This document shows positions 34,501-46,609 of a DNA stretch of 64,000 bases, one piece after another. The notes beneath the pieces are model-generated. The model was given only the letters and a program-made list of their open reading frames with translations, made no database searches and was not told the origin of the DNA. Each line of letters opens with the position of its first letter. Position 1 is the first letter of the stretch. Where the stretch lies: the NCBI GenBank assembly GCA_033026295.1, contig CM065168.1, positions 34,732,875-34,796,874 of the forward strand, in the 5' to 3' direction. This DNA comes from Channa striata (taxonomy: Eukaryota; Chordata; Actinopteri; Anabantiformes; Channidae). A program made the translations under genes and the position numbers.

Positions 34501-37500
34501 GCAAGTGAAGCTGCTCGACCTTGAACGTGCCACTGTAGAAAATGAACATCGGGGAAAACAAAGGGAAGATGCCATTAGAGAAAAAGAACAAGCATGGAAG
34601 AAAGAATTAGAGGAAACTATAGAGCGGCACAAGAAAGAGAAAGCAGAATGGATGGAAAAACATGACGCTTTAAAAGCAGAAATCAATAAGACCAAAAATC
34701 ACTATGATGATGTTCTCAAGAGAACAGAACAAGTAAAAGATAAGGAGATGGCTGAGATGGAACAAAAACTGAAAAAGGAGATGGCAAATAAACTACTCGA
34801 GAAAGACAAAGAGCAAGAAGAACTGAGAAGCAAAGCATCCGAGGAAAAGCAAATAATTCTCAATAATGTAAAGCAATATGAAAAAGATGTGGAAAGAAAA
34901 GCTGAAGAAACTAAATCTCAATTTAAGAATGAGATGGAGAAAAAAATGCAGAAGAAGGACACAGAGATCCGAGACATAAAAATGCATCATCAGGAGGAAA
35001 TGGCCAGAAAAATCGGTGAAATGGAAAAACTGATGGAGACACTAAAAGATCAACACCTAGAAAATTTGAATCAGAAGTTGAAAGAAAAAGCAGATGACAT
35101 GGAAAGGGTCAAACAACAGAATGAAACTGAAATAAGGAGCATGCGGCAAGAAAAACAAAGAGAGATTTCGGAGCTTAAGCTACTATTTGCCAAAGAAACT
35201 GAAAAACAAATGCAAGCAGAGAAGAAAAAGCTAGCAGAGTTAGAACAACAATACCTTGCTAAAATAGAAGACACATTATTAGAAAAAGAAAAGGACAAGG
35301 AAAATGTTCAGCTAAGTCATAAAAAAGACATAACGCAAAAGATGGAAGAGAAAGAAACGGAAATAGAAGCTTTAAGACTGCAGCACCAGGAAGAAATGGC
35401 AAGAAAAATAAAGGAAATGCAAAAAGTGATTGACGTGAGGGGGGCTGAGCACCAGGAAGAAATAACTAAAATCATGAAAGAAAAGGAGCACGATGTGGAA
35501 AGGATCCAACAACTGTGCAGTGAAAAAATACAAAACATGGAGAAAGAAAGACAAAGAAACATTGAAGAGATGAAAGAACAGTTTGCAGTGGACATGGAAA
35601 AACAACAACAGGAAAGAAAAAAAGAGATAAATGAGTTACAGCAAAAATATGCTGCTCAAATGCAAGAAAACATGCTACAACATGAGAAAGACAAGATACT
35701 GATAAACCAAAATAATGAAAAAAACACATCAGAAAAGTTGCAGGAAAGAAACAAACTAATAGAGGAATTAAAACATCAGCACGTAAATGAAATGATGGAC
35801 AAAATGCAAGAAAGTGAAAAGGAAAAGGAAAAGTACAAGAAAGAAATGGAGGAAAGGATGTCAAAGAAGGAAATGGAGATTGAGGAGATGAAAGTGAATA
35901 TCAAAGAACTTAAAAAGTGCTGCAAGAAACAAAAGAGAAAGAAATCGATCATTTAACTTACAGTAGAGAAATCGAGCAAAGACTGCAAGAAAAAGAAAAT
36001 GTAATTGAGGAGATGAAAGCGAATGTCAAGGACCTAAAGGAAAAATTGCAACAGAAGGAAGAGAAAGAAATAGAGAATTTAAATATCAAGAAAGAAATGG
36101 AGCAAACACTCAAAGAAAAAGAAAATCAAATTGAGGAGATGAAACTCAATATTAAAGACCTGAAGGAAAAACTGCAACAGAAGGAAGAGAAAGAAATAGA
36201 GAATTTAAATTGCAAGAAAGAAATGGAGCAAACACTCAAAGAAAAAGAAAATCAAATTGAGGAGATGAAACTCAATATTAAAGACCTGAAGGAAAAACTG
36301 CAACAGAAGGAAGAGAAAGAAATAGAGAATTTAAATTGCAAGAAAGAAATGGAGCAAACACTCAAAGAAAAAGAAAATCAAATTGAGGAGATGAAACTCA
36401 ATATTAAAGACCTGAAGGAAAAACTGCAACAGAAGGAAGAGAAAGAAATAGAGAATTTAAATTGCAAGAAAGAAATGGAGCAAACACTCAAAGAAAAAGA
36501 AAATCAAATTGAGGAGATGAAACTCAATATTAAAGACCTGAAGGAAAAACTGCAACAGAAGGAAGAGAAAGACATAGACAACTTAAATTACAGGAACAAA
36601 ATGGAACATACACTTAAAGAAAAAGAAAGAGAAATAGAAGAGATACAAGATCAATTAAAACAAGTTGAACAAACTGAAGAGAAAAGAGAAAGAGACCAAT
36701 TAAATCACAAAAGACAGATGGAGCAGAAGTTGGAACACCAACAACAAGTGATAGAAAAACTAAACCAACATATAAATGATATTGATGAAATCCTGCAGAG
36801 AAAAGAAGAAGAAAGTGGAGAAATTATCCTCAGCCAAAAGAAACAGGCAGAGAAACAACTTCAAGACACAGAGAGAGAAATGGAGGAGATGAAACTAGAG
36901 TTTTTAAAAGAAATGGAGAGAAAGGTCAAAGAAAAGGAAACCGAGATTGAAAATATAAAGCAGCAGGCCGAGTGCAGAGAGACTAAATGGAAGGAAGAGC
37001 AGCGGAAGAAGGATGAGAAAGGAGAACATGAGATGAACAGACTGATTGAAGTCATGGACAAGAAAATAAAAGAAACAAGTCAAGCTCAATCTCTTCTTGC
37101 ACAGAGAGACACTGAGATCGAAGAAGCAAAACAGACATGTGCAAACTACCTGAAAGAAATTGAGGAGCTGAAAAAAGCAACCAAATACAGAAGACCAGTA
37201 TAATCGAGATGCAGCAGCAGCACTCGGAGCAGGAGCGGCAAAAAGCTGCTGAAATGATAGAAAAACTGCAGGAAAAAGAAAAAGAGCTCGACCACCTGAG
37301 ACAGAGAGACCACGAAAACGAAAAGGAGATTGTCCAGCTGAGGCTAATAATCGAGCAAACAAAGTCAGAACTGAAGGAACTCACCAGCAAGATGGAGAAG
37401 GAAACGACAAGCATGATTCAGGAATATGAGACAGAGATTGCAAGAAGGAACAAGAGCTTCGAAACGTCTGCAAAGGAAAAGGACGAGGCTATACATCGTT

Positions 37501-39479
37501 TGGAGCAAGAAAGTCGACAAAGCATTTTGGACATCACAGAGAAATACGAAATAAGTCAAAAGAGAGTCAAGGAGCTGCAGCAGCAAATAGAGAAAATGAT
37601 AAAGGAGACTGACAATCTCAAGATAAAGTATGAGGAGCTGAAGAAAGAGAGGGAAGAAGAAATGAGGAAACATGAGGAGCAGGTAAAAAGCAAAACGTCA
37701 GAAATCAAAAGCATTCTTAAAGAGAAAGATCTGGAGGTCAGGGCATTAAAGGAAGCAAATGACCAACTACAAGTGGAGTTAGAGACAATAAAAGAGAGAG
37801 AAGATGAGGCAGAAAGACAGATGAAGGAGCTGAAAGAGAATTATGAGAAACAAATGATGGAGAAACTAACTGAGTTAAAAATTAAGGATGGAGAGGTTAA
37901 AGAGAAATTCTTACAAAGGCAAAAAGAAGTAGAGCAAAGGGAACAGGATCTTTGTAGAAACACAGAAGAGTTGAGCAGAAGAGGACTTAAATTAGAAGCC
38001 AAAGAAGAAGAGCTCATCGAAAAACAGGCCAAACTTGAAAAGAAGGAACAAGAACTTGAAAATTGGAAAGCGAGTCTAGAGAAAAGAAAAAAAGAACAAA
38101 AGGAAAACATTAAGTACGAGCAAGATGTAAAAATACGAGCGCAAAATATGGAGAAAATGGAAATGGAGTTGGAAAAACTGCTTAAAGCTCTGGAGGGCAA
38201 ACAGAAGGAGCTGAGCTCTCACGGGCAAGACCTCCAGAAGAAGGTAAAGGGCCTGAAAGATCAAGGGAAAGAACTGAAAGACCGCGAGTACTACTTAAAA
38301 AATGAAGAGCAGGAGTTGCTCAACTGGAAGTCAGAGTTGCATGAGCACGTAAGCTCTACAACTCAGCAGTTAGACGAAATGGGGAGAGATCTGGCTCTGC
38401 TGAAGGAAGAGCTCCACAGCAAAGAGGCAAATTTAAAGCTCTCTCTTAAAAAAATGAGCAAATGGGAGCAAAGTCTTCAAGCACGAGAGGCAGAACTGCT
38501 TAAGAGGGAGAAACAAAACTTAAGGCAACAGGAAGTTGACAACAACACCAGAGCTCACGAGGAGAATTTGTTTGGTCAGGAAGACGTATTTCAGCGCTCA
38601 CAGGACGACGTTTATGTAATGTATCAGGAGGTCAGTGAAAGAAGGGAAGAGGATGGAGGAAGAGAGCCAGATAACACAGAAACCACAAAGGATGGGGAGG
38701 ATCAGAAGACAAAAACGTCTCTGTCAGCTGCAGAGAGCAATAACTGTCACTTTGAAACACTACAGGAGACGGCCGAGGGAGGAATGAGAGGAGGATTACA
38801 AGTGAGGAAGATAAAAGGCAACGAGGACCTGGGAAGGGAAACAAGAGATGGAGATTTAAGACTATTTTCACCGAGCCAGCGTCAAAGGAACTCAAACAAC
38901 AAAGACTCTACTGGGTCGTATTTAAGCGTGCTGGTGTTAGGGGAGTCTTGGTCATCTCGCTCTGTGGCTGGAGTCACCATCCTGGGTGGAGACGCAACCA
39001 AACCTGATGAATCCACCTTCAGGTCTTGGAGAGGTCAGAAAGCTGGAAGGAAGTTTGCAGTTGGGGAGCCGCTTGGTTTGAGGTGGCGAGACGGACCAGA
39101 TCCAACAAACGCTGCACAGAGAAAATGCATTCTTGACTGTATCTCTTGGTGTCACCCTGGACCGGACGTTGTCCTTCTGCTCATGCCGGCCTTCCTAACC
39201 TGCACACAGAAGTACAGAAGAGCAGTTGAGGAGCACATGGGTTTGCTCGGGGAAGAGATCTGGCAGCGCACCATGGTGCTGTTCACATGGGGGGAAACAT
39301 TAGGGGTGAGCGCAGAGCAGCACATCCTAAGGAACGGAGAGTTAATGGGGCTCATGGAGAGATGTGGGGGCAGGTATCATGTGCTGACCAGCAAGAACGG
39401 AGATTCCATGACTGAGGGATTGTTAGAAAAAATAGAAGATATGACGGCTTTGAACAGTGGGGAGAAGTTTATGGTGTAG
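31593..39479 (+). CDS. Giant GIMAP-family protein: two AIG1 GTPases, long coiled coil, terminal pseudo-GTPase
   Basis: GIMAP/AIG1 GTPases are septin-related proteins of lymphocytes and innate immunity that act at intracellular membranes. Three coding exons: about 31593-31644 (donor GTGAGT), 32007-32804, 33417-39479; phases match at both junctions (1 and 1). Two frame breaks occur in the last exon, each one base short in an A run: near 35912-35916 (stop at 35954) and at 37171-37176 (stop at 37201). With both restored the frame is open to TAG at 39479, about 2304 aa, far beyond usual GIMAPs (about 220-660 aa). The start is uncertain: ATGs at 31593 and 31596 (the latter with A at -3 and G at +4) are preferred; an in-frame basic stretch KKRKRKVKRKK lies upstream, without an ATG. 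It could instead be two or three genes if the breaks are real. Confidence 0.8.
32098..32660 (+). CDS. GIMAP gene: first AIG1 GTPase domain
   Basis: Lies in exon 2. G1 P-loop GRKGTGKSAAGNTILGG, G3 VVDTPGWEWYY, AIG1 conserved box RSVSLCPPGPHAVLLVV, G4 LFTRGDEL and the helical end KELIRKVEQMVE. All nucleotide-binding motifs are intact. A short basic helix (RARERRKKQRQ) follows before the splice donor at 32805. Confidence 0.93.
32913..33170 (+). mobile_element. tRNA-derived SINE in the GIMAP intron 2
   Basis: Starts GTGGGCAGTACGGTGGTGGA with an A-box-like GGAATGGTTAATAC and a degenerate B box (GGTTCCTGATTTGAATG). It continues with GTGGGTTTTCTCTGGGTACT, GACCTGTCAAGG, GCCCAATGACAGCTG and ends GATAATGGATGG. 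This order is that of a high-copy teleost tRNA-derived SINE. Divergent, so it is old. Confidence 0.8.
33477..34040 (+). CDS. GIMAP gene: second AIG1 GTPase domain
   Basis: Start of exon 3. G1 GERETGKSSAGNTILGQ, switch Thr in GAVTEECV, G3 VVDTPGWEAG, box GSVTMCPPGPHALLLTL, G4 VFTHGDQL, and KVTELLEKVEKMA at the end. All motifs are intact. The reading is continuous with a linker after acceptor CCAATCAG at 33416. Confidence 0.93.
34080..38540 (+). CDS. GIMAP gene: coiled-coil rod of about 1,490 residues
   Basis: Very rich in E, K, Q, R and M with heptad-like spacing and almost no Pro or Gly from about 34300 onward. Repeated phrases include EEMARKI, KEKEIENLN, EKENQIEEMK and EELKKER. A parallel two-stranded coil this long would span roughly 220 nm, an inference from 0.149 nm per residue. 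The two A-run frame breaks lie here, as does a 126-bp tandem array. Antisense open frames rich in F, S and C are mere shadows. Confidence 0.85.
36028..36580 (+). repeat. 126-bp in-frame tandem repeat in the coiled coil
   Basis: A 42-residue unit (KDLKEKLQQKEEKEIENLN, then a KKEMEQTLKEKENQIEEMKL half) starts at 36028, 36154, 36280, 36406 and, diverging, 36532. Units 2 to 4 look identical; unit 1 has Ile instead of Cys at 36085. 42 is a multiple of seven, so the heptad register is kept. Confidence 0.95.
38905..39479 (+). CDS. GIMAP gene: C-terminal degenerate AIG1 (pseudo-GTPase) domain
   Basis: SYLSVLVLGESWSSRSVAG aligns with the P-loop strand and helix but has SSRS in place of TGKS, so the Lys is lost. 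The G3 DTPGW equivalent reads GEPLGLRW, and G4 is FTWGE in place of FTHGD. The AIG1 box is kept as SWCHPGPDVVLLLM, and later AEQHILRNGEL, CGGRYHVLT and LLEKIEDMTALN match the domain end. It probably folds like AIG1 but does not bind GTP normally. Confidence 0.85.
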
Positions 39480-39545
39480 AACTGTGGTCAAACCATGTCA
39501 ATTTATCATGTAAAATAATGTTTTTCATCATGTTATGTGAATATG

Positions 39546-39551
39546 AATAAA
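39546..39551 (+). promoter_or_regulatory. Polyadenylation signal of the GIMAP gene
   Basis: AATAAA, 67 bases after the stop codon. Confidence 0.75.
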
Positions 39552-39559
39552 TGTAATTA

Positions 39560-42500
39560 CTGGGAGAAGGCGTATTTAGATTCTTTATTTACTGTAAGAC
39601 AGAGTACCAATGGAATAATATAAAAATGTCGCCAATAAAATAAAAAATACAGTAAAAGTACATAAGAATGTTACAGGCATTCTCCCAAAGGTCCCAACCA
39701 AAAAATGGATTTGTCAAATGATTGATGGGACAAACATAAAAGGAAAAAAAAATTGTTTGTATTTGGGAAAATAAAAAATTTCTTGCCACTTCAAAGCTGC
39801 AAACTGTTAACAAAACCAGAGGGTCCAGAGGGTTAATAACTTATTGATGGATGTGTTACCGAGTCATAATAGACGTGGGAAACCGACAAGAACGTCCAGA
39901 CGCTGGAATGAAAGGAAAACCTTGAGTAAAAACACATCATGGTATAGATGATAGGTACAGAAAAAAAAAACAAGCTGAGGTTCTATCACAAGCAGTTATG
40001 GCAAAATGATGGTGAAAAGGCCCAAACTGGACATAATTTTGTTGTTAGGAGCAACAATTAAACAACCTACAGGTTTAATGTTGAACAACATATTGCATGT
40101 AAATACTGGTAGTAAATAATTATAAAACATCAAAAAAATCAAAGCACAAGTACTTTAAAACTGGGCTTGACATTCCCACTTTAATTTAACATTCTCATTA
40201 TGACTTTTATAAATTGATCAGCCACAACAATAATACCACCTGTGGCTTTAACATAAAAATAAGGGGTTTTATTAAAGACTACGGAGTAATAAATGCAGAT
40301 GTATCATTTACTTATTTCTTGCTTTTATAAATTCAACACTGTTCAGACGAACTTTAGCCGACAGGAACAGAAACGTTCATAATTTCGTTCATATTTCCTC
40401 CACAAGATGGAGACCTTGTGTCATGTCTTGTAGCGATGACTGTGAGCACTAAAGTAATCAGTGTTCCGAGTCACTGATGACAAGGAGTTGATGGTGAAAG
40501 TATAGTGAAGCAAGTCAAAGAATTTTTAACGGTGTTTTAAATTCCCAGTGTAAATGGCTACTTTGAAAAGGAAAAGTACACAAAGCCTGACTAGCAGGCC
40601 TGTGCGCCATCATGACTAGAGGCATTTCAGCAAAACCAAACAGTCTCGCAATTATAACCCCAGGGAGCCTCCCGCATGCTGAGAGGACTCCTGCTTTGAC
40701 AAGTAAATTATGACTCTTGATGAGAGGAGTGTGGCTTTCTCAGAATGCAATTTTTGACAGCCTGAAAAACGCGGGTGGATACATACAACAACTTCCATCA
40801 TCCACGGAGCCAGATGCAACACCCCAAAACACTTGTGTGCAATCATCGGCCTAATAATTATGGAGTAAGAGTGCTGGGCTATATCTAACATGGCAGCAAT
40901 GTTTTTTTAATCTGTCCATTTAATGTGAGATGCCTTTAGAGGCAAGATGAGAGGGCGTTGTGTCAAGATGGATCCTTGCTTCTTTGATCATCTCTGCAGG
41001 GTGGGACTGTTTTGAAAACCTCTGAGGAAAAATGAAGAAAAAAAGTTGTCAAATTGCAGTTGATGTGGGCATAATTTTCACATATTTTAGCATAATGTTT
41101 TAAGGATATGAGGCATCCAAGAAAAACTGCATCGTAATGTGGCATAAGGATGGCATTTTTCATTTTTAATCCTTAGATTTATCATCACATATCTCATTTA
41201 TCGTATCAACACTTGATTTATTGATTATAAACTTGGATTAATTGCTAGTGCCTGATGGTTTTTGCCAAACTTCAAAGACGTCTTTTTAGTGGTTTATTTC
41301 AAAATGCATCTGTCTGTTGTTTTAACCTTCTCAGCCTTGCAAGACAAAAGGTTTTGAGTGCATCATTAGGAATTTGTGCACGACAGCCATACGTCAACAG
41401 GCAGAGTTAGTTTAGCACAGCAACAGTGATGCATAACCCTCAATAAAACCACAAATTGCCACATCCTTCAGGTTTCAAAGAATTTAGAAAAAGAACTACA
41501 AGTACAGAAAATACAGAAACAGGCTGCAGACACACCCCAGAGGATTAGTCTGGCCTGTGCCAGAGAGTGGGTTGTTGATTTACGATGACACACTAGTACT
41601 GTACCTCCAGTTCTACTAGTTTGTTCCATCAAGCTCACAAAACACAGTCGTTGTTTTTGTTCTAATTGTGTGGACAAAATCCACTGCACCACTCATCAGA
41701 CAGGAAGTGGATGTGGATGTTCCAAAGCTCTTAGAGCAGGAAATTGAACTGTATGTCGTGTTGAAACAGAGGTAGAAGTATTTATTAAAGTGCCCTACAA
41801 ACATCTATTACTGACATTTCAGTGTTAGAATAATTCAAATATTTCAAACTGTTGAAATAAAAATCGGATGCGTTGATTGATTATGCTTTGATTTGTCTTT
41901 GGAGCCAGAGTTTCTGGTATTTTAAGCCAGAAAAAAGAAAATGGTTGCAGTTCAAATGCAGACCTGCTGCTAGTTACCCAATAGCACTGGGCCTCATGAG
42001 GGAGAAACTGAAGCTCTCTGACATAATTCTGTTGAAAACGATTCACTGTTACAAAAAAAAAATCAGAACATCTGCTGGCCAAAATTATCAGTATTACACA
42101 TGAGTGGGCAAAATAAATGATGACAAAATTGAACAGAAATGTTTTTTTGCTGCCATTAGATCAGGTTAAAAAGGCTCTACAAGCAAGTATTTTTAAGTAT
42201 ATCTAAAATCAAAACCAATGTGGCACGTATCTGATACAAGTATGACGTAATGAATTTTTGTATGGTGGTGATTTTGTGATTTTCTGTTAAATCCAGGTTA
42301 TCTTCCTTTGACCAGAGTTTAAGCTTTACATAGTTTTTAAAATAGTTTTCCACACTTAAGCCAAACCACTCTGAACTGTTTTTTGTGTCCAGGCTCCCAG
42401 TTTATGTTCCTCCGCCACTCACTAATTATGGTATCTGTCTAAAAATGTGTAAAAACAAGGATTAACTACACAACATGTGGGTGTTTTAACAAAACTTTCA

Positions 42501-45500
42501 AACTACAGACCATTTTAATGAGTTGTTTCGAACCCAAAAACACATTCCTTAAGTGCAGGGAGATGAACTGATGATCTGAAAGTTTGACACCAAGGTCGGA
42601 CAGATTCAGCCATGTAATTTAAAAAGCAGGCGCATGTAAAATGTGTTTTTAACTGACCTTTGATCCCAATAGCCATCACATACCTTCTTCTTCTATTCAT
42701 GGCCATTCAGGAAACCAAAAAAATCACAACTACATCTGTGAGTTCAAAGGTGAACCCTTGCTCCACATCAGTATTGTCATGCTCGGTGTTGCACACAGAG
42801 AATGATTAAACCACTCTTGGGCACTCATTTTGGTTTTAGCTGGCATTAGTTCAGATTAAGGCAACATGGTAACCCTAATTTATCTTTATTTGGAGCCTTT
42901 TAAGGTCCTGAATGAGGCTTTTTGGGAAATATGGATGGGGCCACATTAACATTCACCACAATAGACAGGAACAGCACAGTCAATCATGTCTACAAATGTT
43001 GGAAACAAAATTACTGGGCTGTGTTAAAACCAAAGTTAATGGTTGGGCTGATTTCTATTAAGGTCTGTGCACTCTCATTTGAATAATGGTCTTTCCAACA
43101 CAGTTTTTTTCTTTTCAGTACTTGACCCAGGAAGGAAATAAATGTGATTCCGCTTTAACACCTCCATTAATATTCAAGTGGCTTTAATACTCCAGGTTTA
43201 TTTCTGACACATCATAATTAGCATGACAGTCTGGTGCTAGTTTATGATAAATCGTGTTCTGATTGTGCATTTGGGTGTTTGTAGTAAAAAAATTGAGTTT
43301 CATTACAAAAGATACATAGGTCTTGTGAGGAAACGCTAACCACTTGTGGTACTGTAAAAAGCAAAAATGTCATTAAATAAATATTTTATGTTCACCGTGT
43401 TTGTTGTTGATTTATGCATGTGAGTTGTTATTTTTCTTAAGTGTCAAGTGAAGTGAATCTCGAATGAACTGTTTATTTTAATCATTGTGATGAGAGTAAC
43501 TCTATCAATATGTAAAATCACTTTCTTATAAGAAAACTTCCGTATGTTTAAACTGTAATTTATTTTTTGCTGTTTTGAACCATGCGGCTTTTACAGAGAT
43601 GCAGCTTTTCTATGAATTTTTCTGCAGCCCTCAGATGGGCGCTGTAGATGGAAGTCAGTGCAAACAAAAAGCGCCAGTTTTTATTTTATGCAACCCAAAC
43701 GGACACCAGCAAACATCAGCACTTTTAGTGTTACAGGCACCATTCAGGTTCAAAACAACAAAATCTTTTGTTGAGCGCAGCAACTCCTGCGTAATTCGTG
43801 AAGAATAAGAGACGTCTTCTCCTTTGGCTATGGAACAAGCCGTTTAATTATAACAGGACGTTTTTGTCGGCTCTGTACATTCAGCCACACATACACGTAA
43901 ACGCACTCTTTACCGTAATGCCGGTAAAACAGCGCCAGAACATCCTCATGCCTATGAACAATGAGTAGGAGCGCATACAACAGATATTATTTCTCAGCCT
44001 GGATATTGGCGGCTTATAGTCCGATGCGGTTTATATGTGACAAAATATATATTTCTTTTAAAGCTTAAATTTAGGTGCCTCTATAGTCCAGAATTTGGTA
44101 TTTGCTGTATTGATAATGTGTTTTATAGAAAGACTATGAGCTACTGATGAAAACAACTCTTGGGTTGCCAGACTTCAACAGCATGACAGTTTACCTGTTT
44201 TTCCTCACACTTATGTCATGCATATCAAGTTTACCATGACATTTTTAAGAAAACTTGATGAATGAATAATTTTTTAAATCATAAAACCAAAATTATCCCC
44301 TTGTGTTTTGTCTTTGACAAAACACTTTATGTTTTTGAAACATTTTATTTGTTACCTTTTCTGGAACCACAAATCAATCGGGGAGTGGATGGAAAAGGCA
44401 GAGGCACCCAGTGATGAGGACAGGTATGACCACAGCCACAAAGGTCAACACTCATCCCTTGAGGGTGAGGATTTAAATTGAACCTGATGGACCATGAGGA
44501 GTTCCAAATCTGCTCCCTCCTCTGCCACCTCCCAGGGGTTACATTTAGATAAAGTTAGACTTCCAGAATTAGATAACTCACTGAACACTTACATAAAACA
44601 CCCATGGTTCCATATTGGCCTTGTGGAGTTTGTACCCAAAATAGTTACAGCGCAAGGGAGGGCCACAAAAGAACGAAATGTTCCTGTGGCCAGAAGTTAA
44701 AAGCAATTCGAGAACAGACACTTAAAATTCAGGTGAACTCAACACATCAACTCTTTATGTGTGAAATGAGCAAATCCCAGTTCTTAAATAAACTGAAATT
44801 TGTCATCCAAGTTTCCTGTTTCTGTGTCTTTGCCGTCGTGACCTCCTCTTCACTGTCCTTTCCTGAAAGAGATGGGGGAAAGAGAGCAAAGAAGAAGAGA
44901 TGATGCAGCAGATGATGAATCCCCCTCTGGACTACATTCTTTCTGGCTGAGTGCATCCAGTGGGCCAGAGCCAGGTCCTGGAATCTAGCTAATGAGACAC
45001 ACCCCCCGAGGGCATCGTGTCGTCCTATTGGCCGATCGAACGGTGGCGGCGGTGATGGTTGGCTGATCGAGTCCTGTGATAGCAGTTGTCAGAGCGTGTT
45101 GCGAATCACACACACTGTATTCATATCCGGCACGGCACACAGTGAAAAAGATAGATGAGATAATTTAGAAATAAGATTTTAGAGAATTTGTCAATTTATG
45201 TGGCCTAAAGATTGCAGGTTGAACCTCTAACATATATTTGATGAGACTGTGCGATGCATCTGAGGGAATGTGGCTTACTTACAGCAGCAAATGTTTTATT
45301 CATACACCACTTTTAACTTTATTAACAGCAGGCGTACTGTACTGTACTCTTCAATCTTTAATCGTTTAGCTTTTCCCTTTGGAATCATTTTTCCAGGATT
45401 CACGTTTTTCAGTTTTTTTGACAATAAAATTTAAATGCACTGCACAAATAAATTAGCAAACAGTTTTGCCTTTACTGATGAAAATGTAGGGAAACTGCCT

Positions 45501-46605
45501 TCAAATAAGCTCAAGACAGAGAAATACTGCAGTCAGGAAAAGGATGTCAAAAAGTAGAAGCTGCCATTTTTTCACCCCATCTCTGACATTTAGCTCTGCT
45601 GCAGCAGTGGCCTCCTCTGAGCTGTGAGGTGAGTTCAGCTGAAGGTCAGCATGCAATGGGGGGGGAGTGAACTTTCCTTGTTGTAAGTGAGCATCCTCTG
45701 ATCAGCTCATGGTGGCAGATGCTCGAAGGCTGAAAAATGACAGGGGAAAAACAGAACAGGAGGTAGAGGGAAAGGGTATGGATGCAAGTGAGAGGGAAAT
45801 GGGGCATCAGGGAAAATCAAAGCCATGACTTTGGTAGAACAGGGGAAAGTGTAATGTAGGAAGACTAAAGGGATTATGAGACAATAGGCCCCTGGGCACA
45901 GGCAGTTTCAATTTTAGTTGTTTTGTGTCTTTTTGTAGTCTCCTTCTGGTTGTTTTGTGGCTCCTTGTAGTCACTATACATTCTTCTGTAGATTGTTTTT
46001 GTCATTGTTCTGTAGATTGATTGATTTTCCGTGTGCATTAAAATTCTGTGGCCATTTTAAATGTGTTTTGCGGCCTCCTAGTGGTCATAAATAAAAGGGA
46101 TGGAAGATGCAGCAGAAGATAAGTTACACGTACGGATCTGGGGCCAGAGACACAGAAAGCTGCTGTGTATTTTAAGCCACACAGTCTGAACAGCTTATCT
46201 GTGAGCGCTGAACAGATTCACTATTACCACTCCTGTCAGTTCCCTGCTCCCTTCTCCTCCCACGTCCTCATCTCTCTCTTTTCTCTCGTTCTCCTCTATT
46301 TCATAGTTTGTCATGTTGCATCACTTCACGCTCCCGGTTCGCTTTAGCCCCTTTAATCATCCATCGAAGGATCTGTTCTCATCTGGATGCTCATAGAGTC
46401 AGTGTGCACCATCATATTTGCCTAATTAATCGAGCCTGGGTCATGTACTAACAGATGTGATATTCTCTGAATGCCCTGGCAGTGGGGGTCAAAAGTTCAG
46501 AGAGGATGAGCGCTCTCTACTGGTGAACACAGCGTGCCATCTGTACTGTACAACGTGTACTCTGTGTACTTTCTGCCTCTGCTCCTGATTTAATACATGT
46601 CACTC
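39560..46605. other. Intergenic, no gene recognised
   Basis: 7 kb with short open frames but none with a known domain or splice support. There is a CpG-richer patch near 45000-45100 and a repeat-like phrase at about 40210-40250 (GATCAGCCACAACAATAATA). Nothing here supports a gene. Confidence 0.4.
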
Positions 46606-46609
46606 TATA

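Noticed and set aside
35317..35864. Long antisense open frames rich in F, S and C
   Set aside because: They lie exactly opposite the coiled-coil exon; a Lys/Glu-rich sense strand gives Phe/Ser-rich antisense frames by composition.
35917..37203. Three separate coiled-coil genes instead of one GIMAP gene
   Set aside because: The frames overlap or adjoin, have no start context, promoter or splice sites between them, and one A at each border joins them in frame.
40205..40260. Phrase GATCAGCCACAACAATAATA as the end of a DNA transposon
   Set aside because: It resembles a common fish repeat end, but no transposase part or second end could be found nearby.
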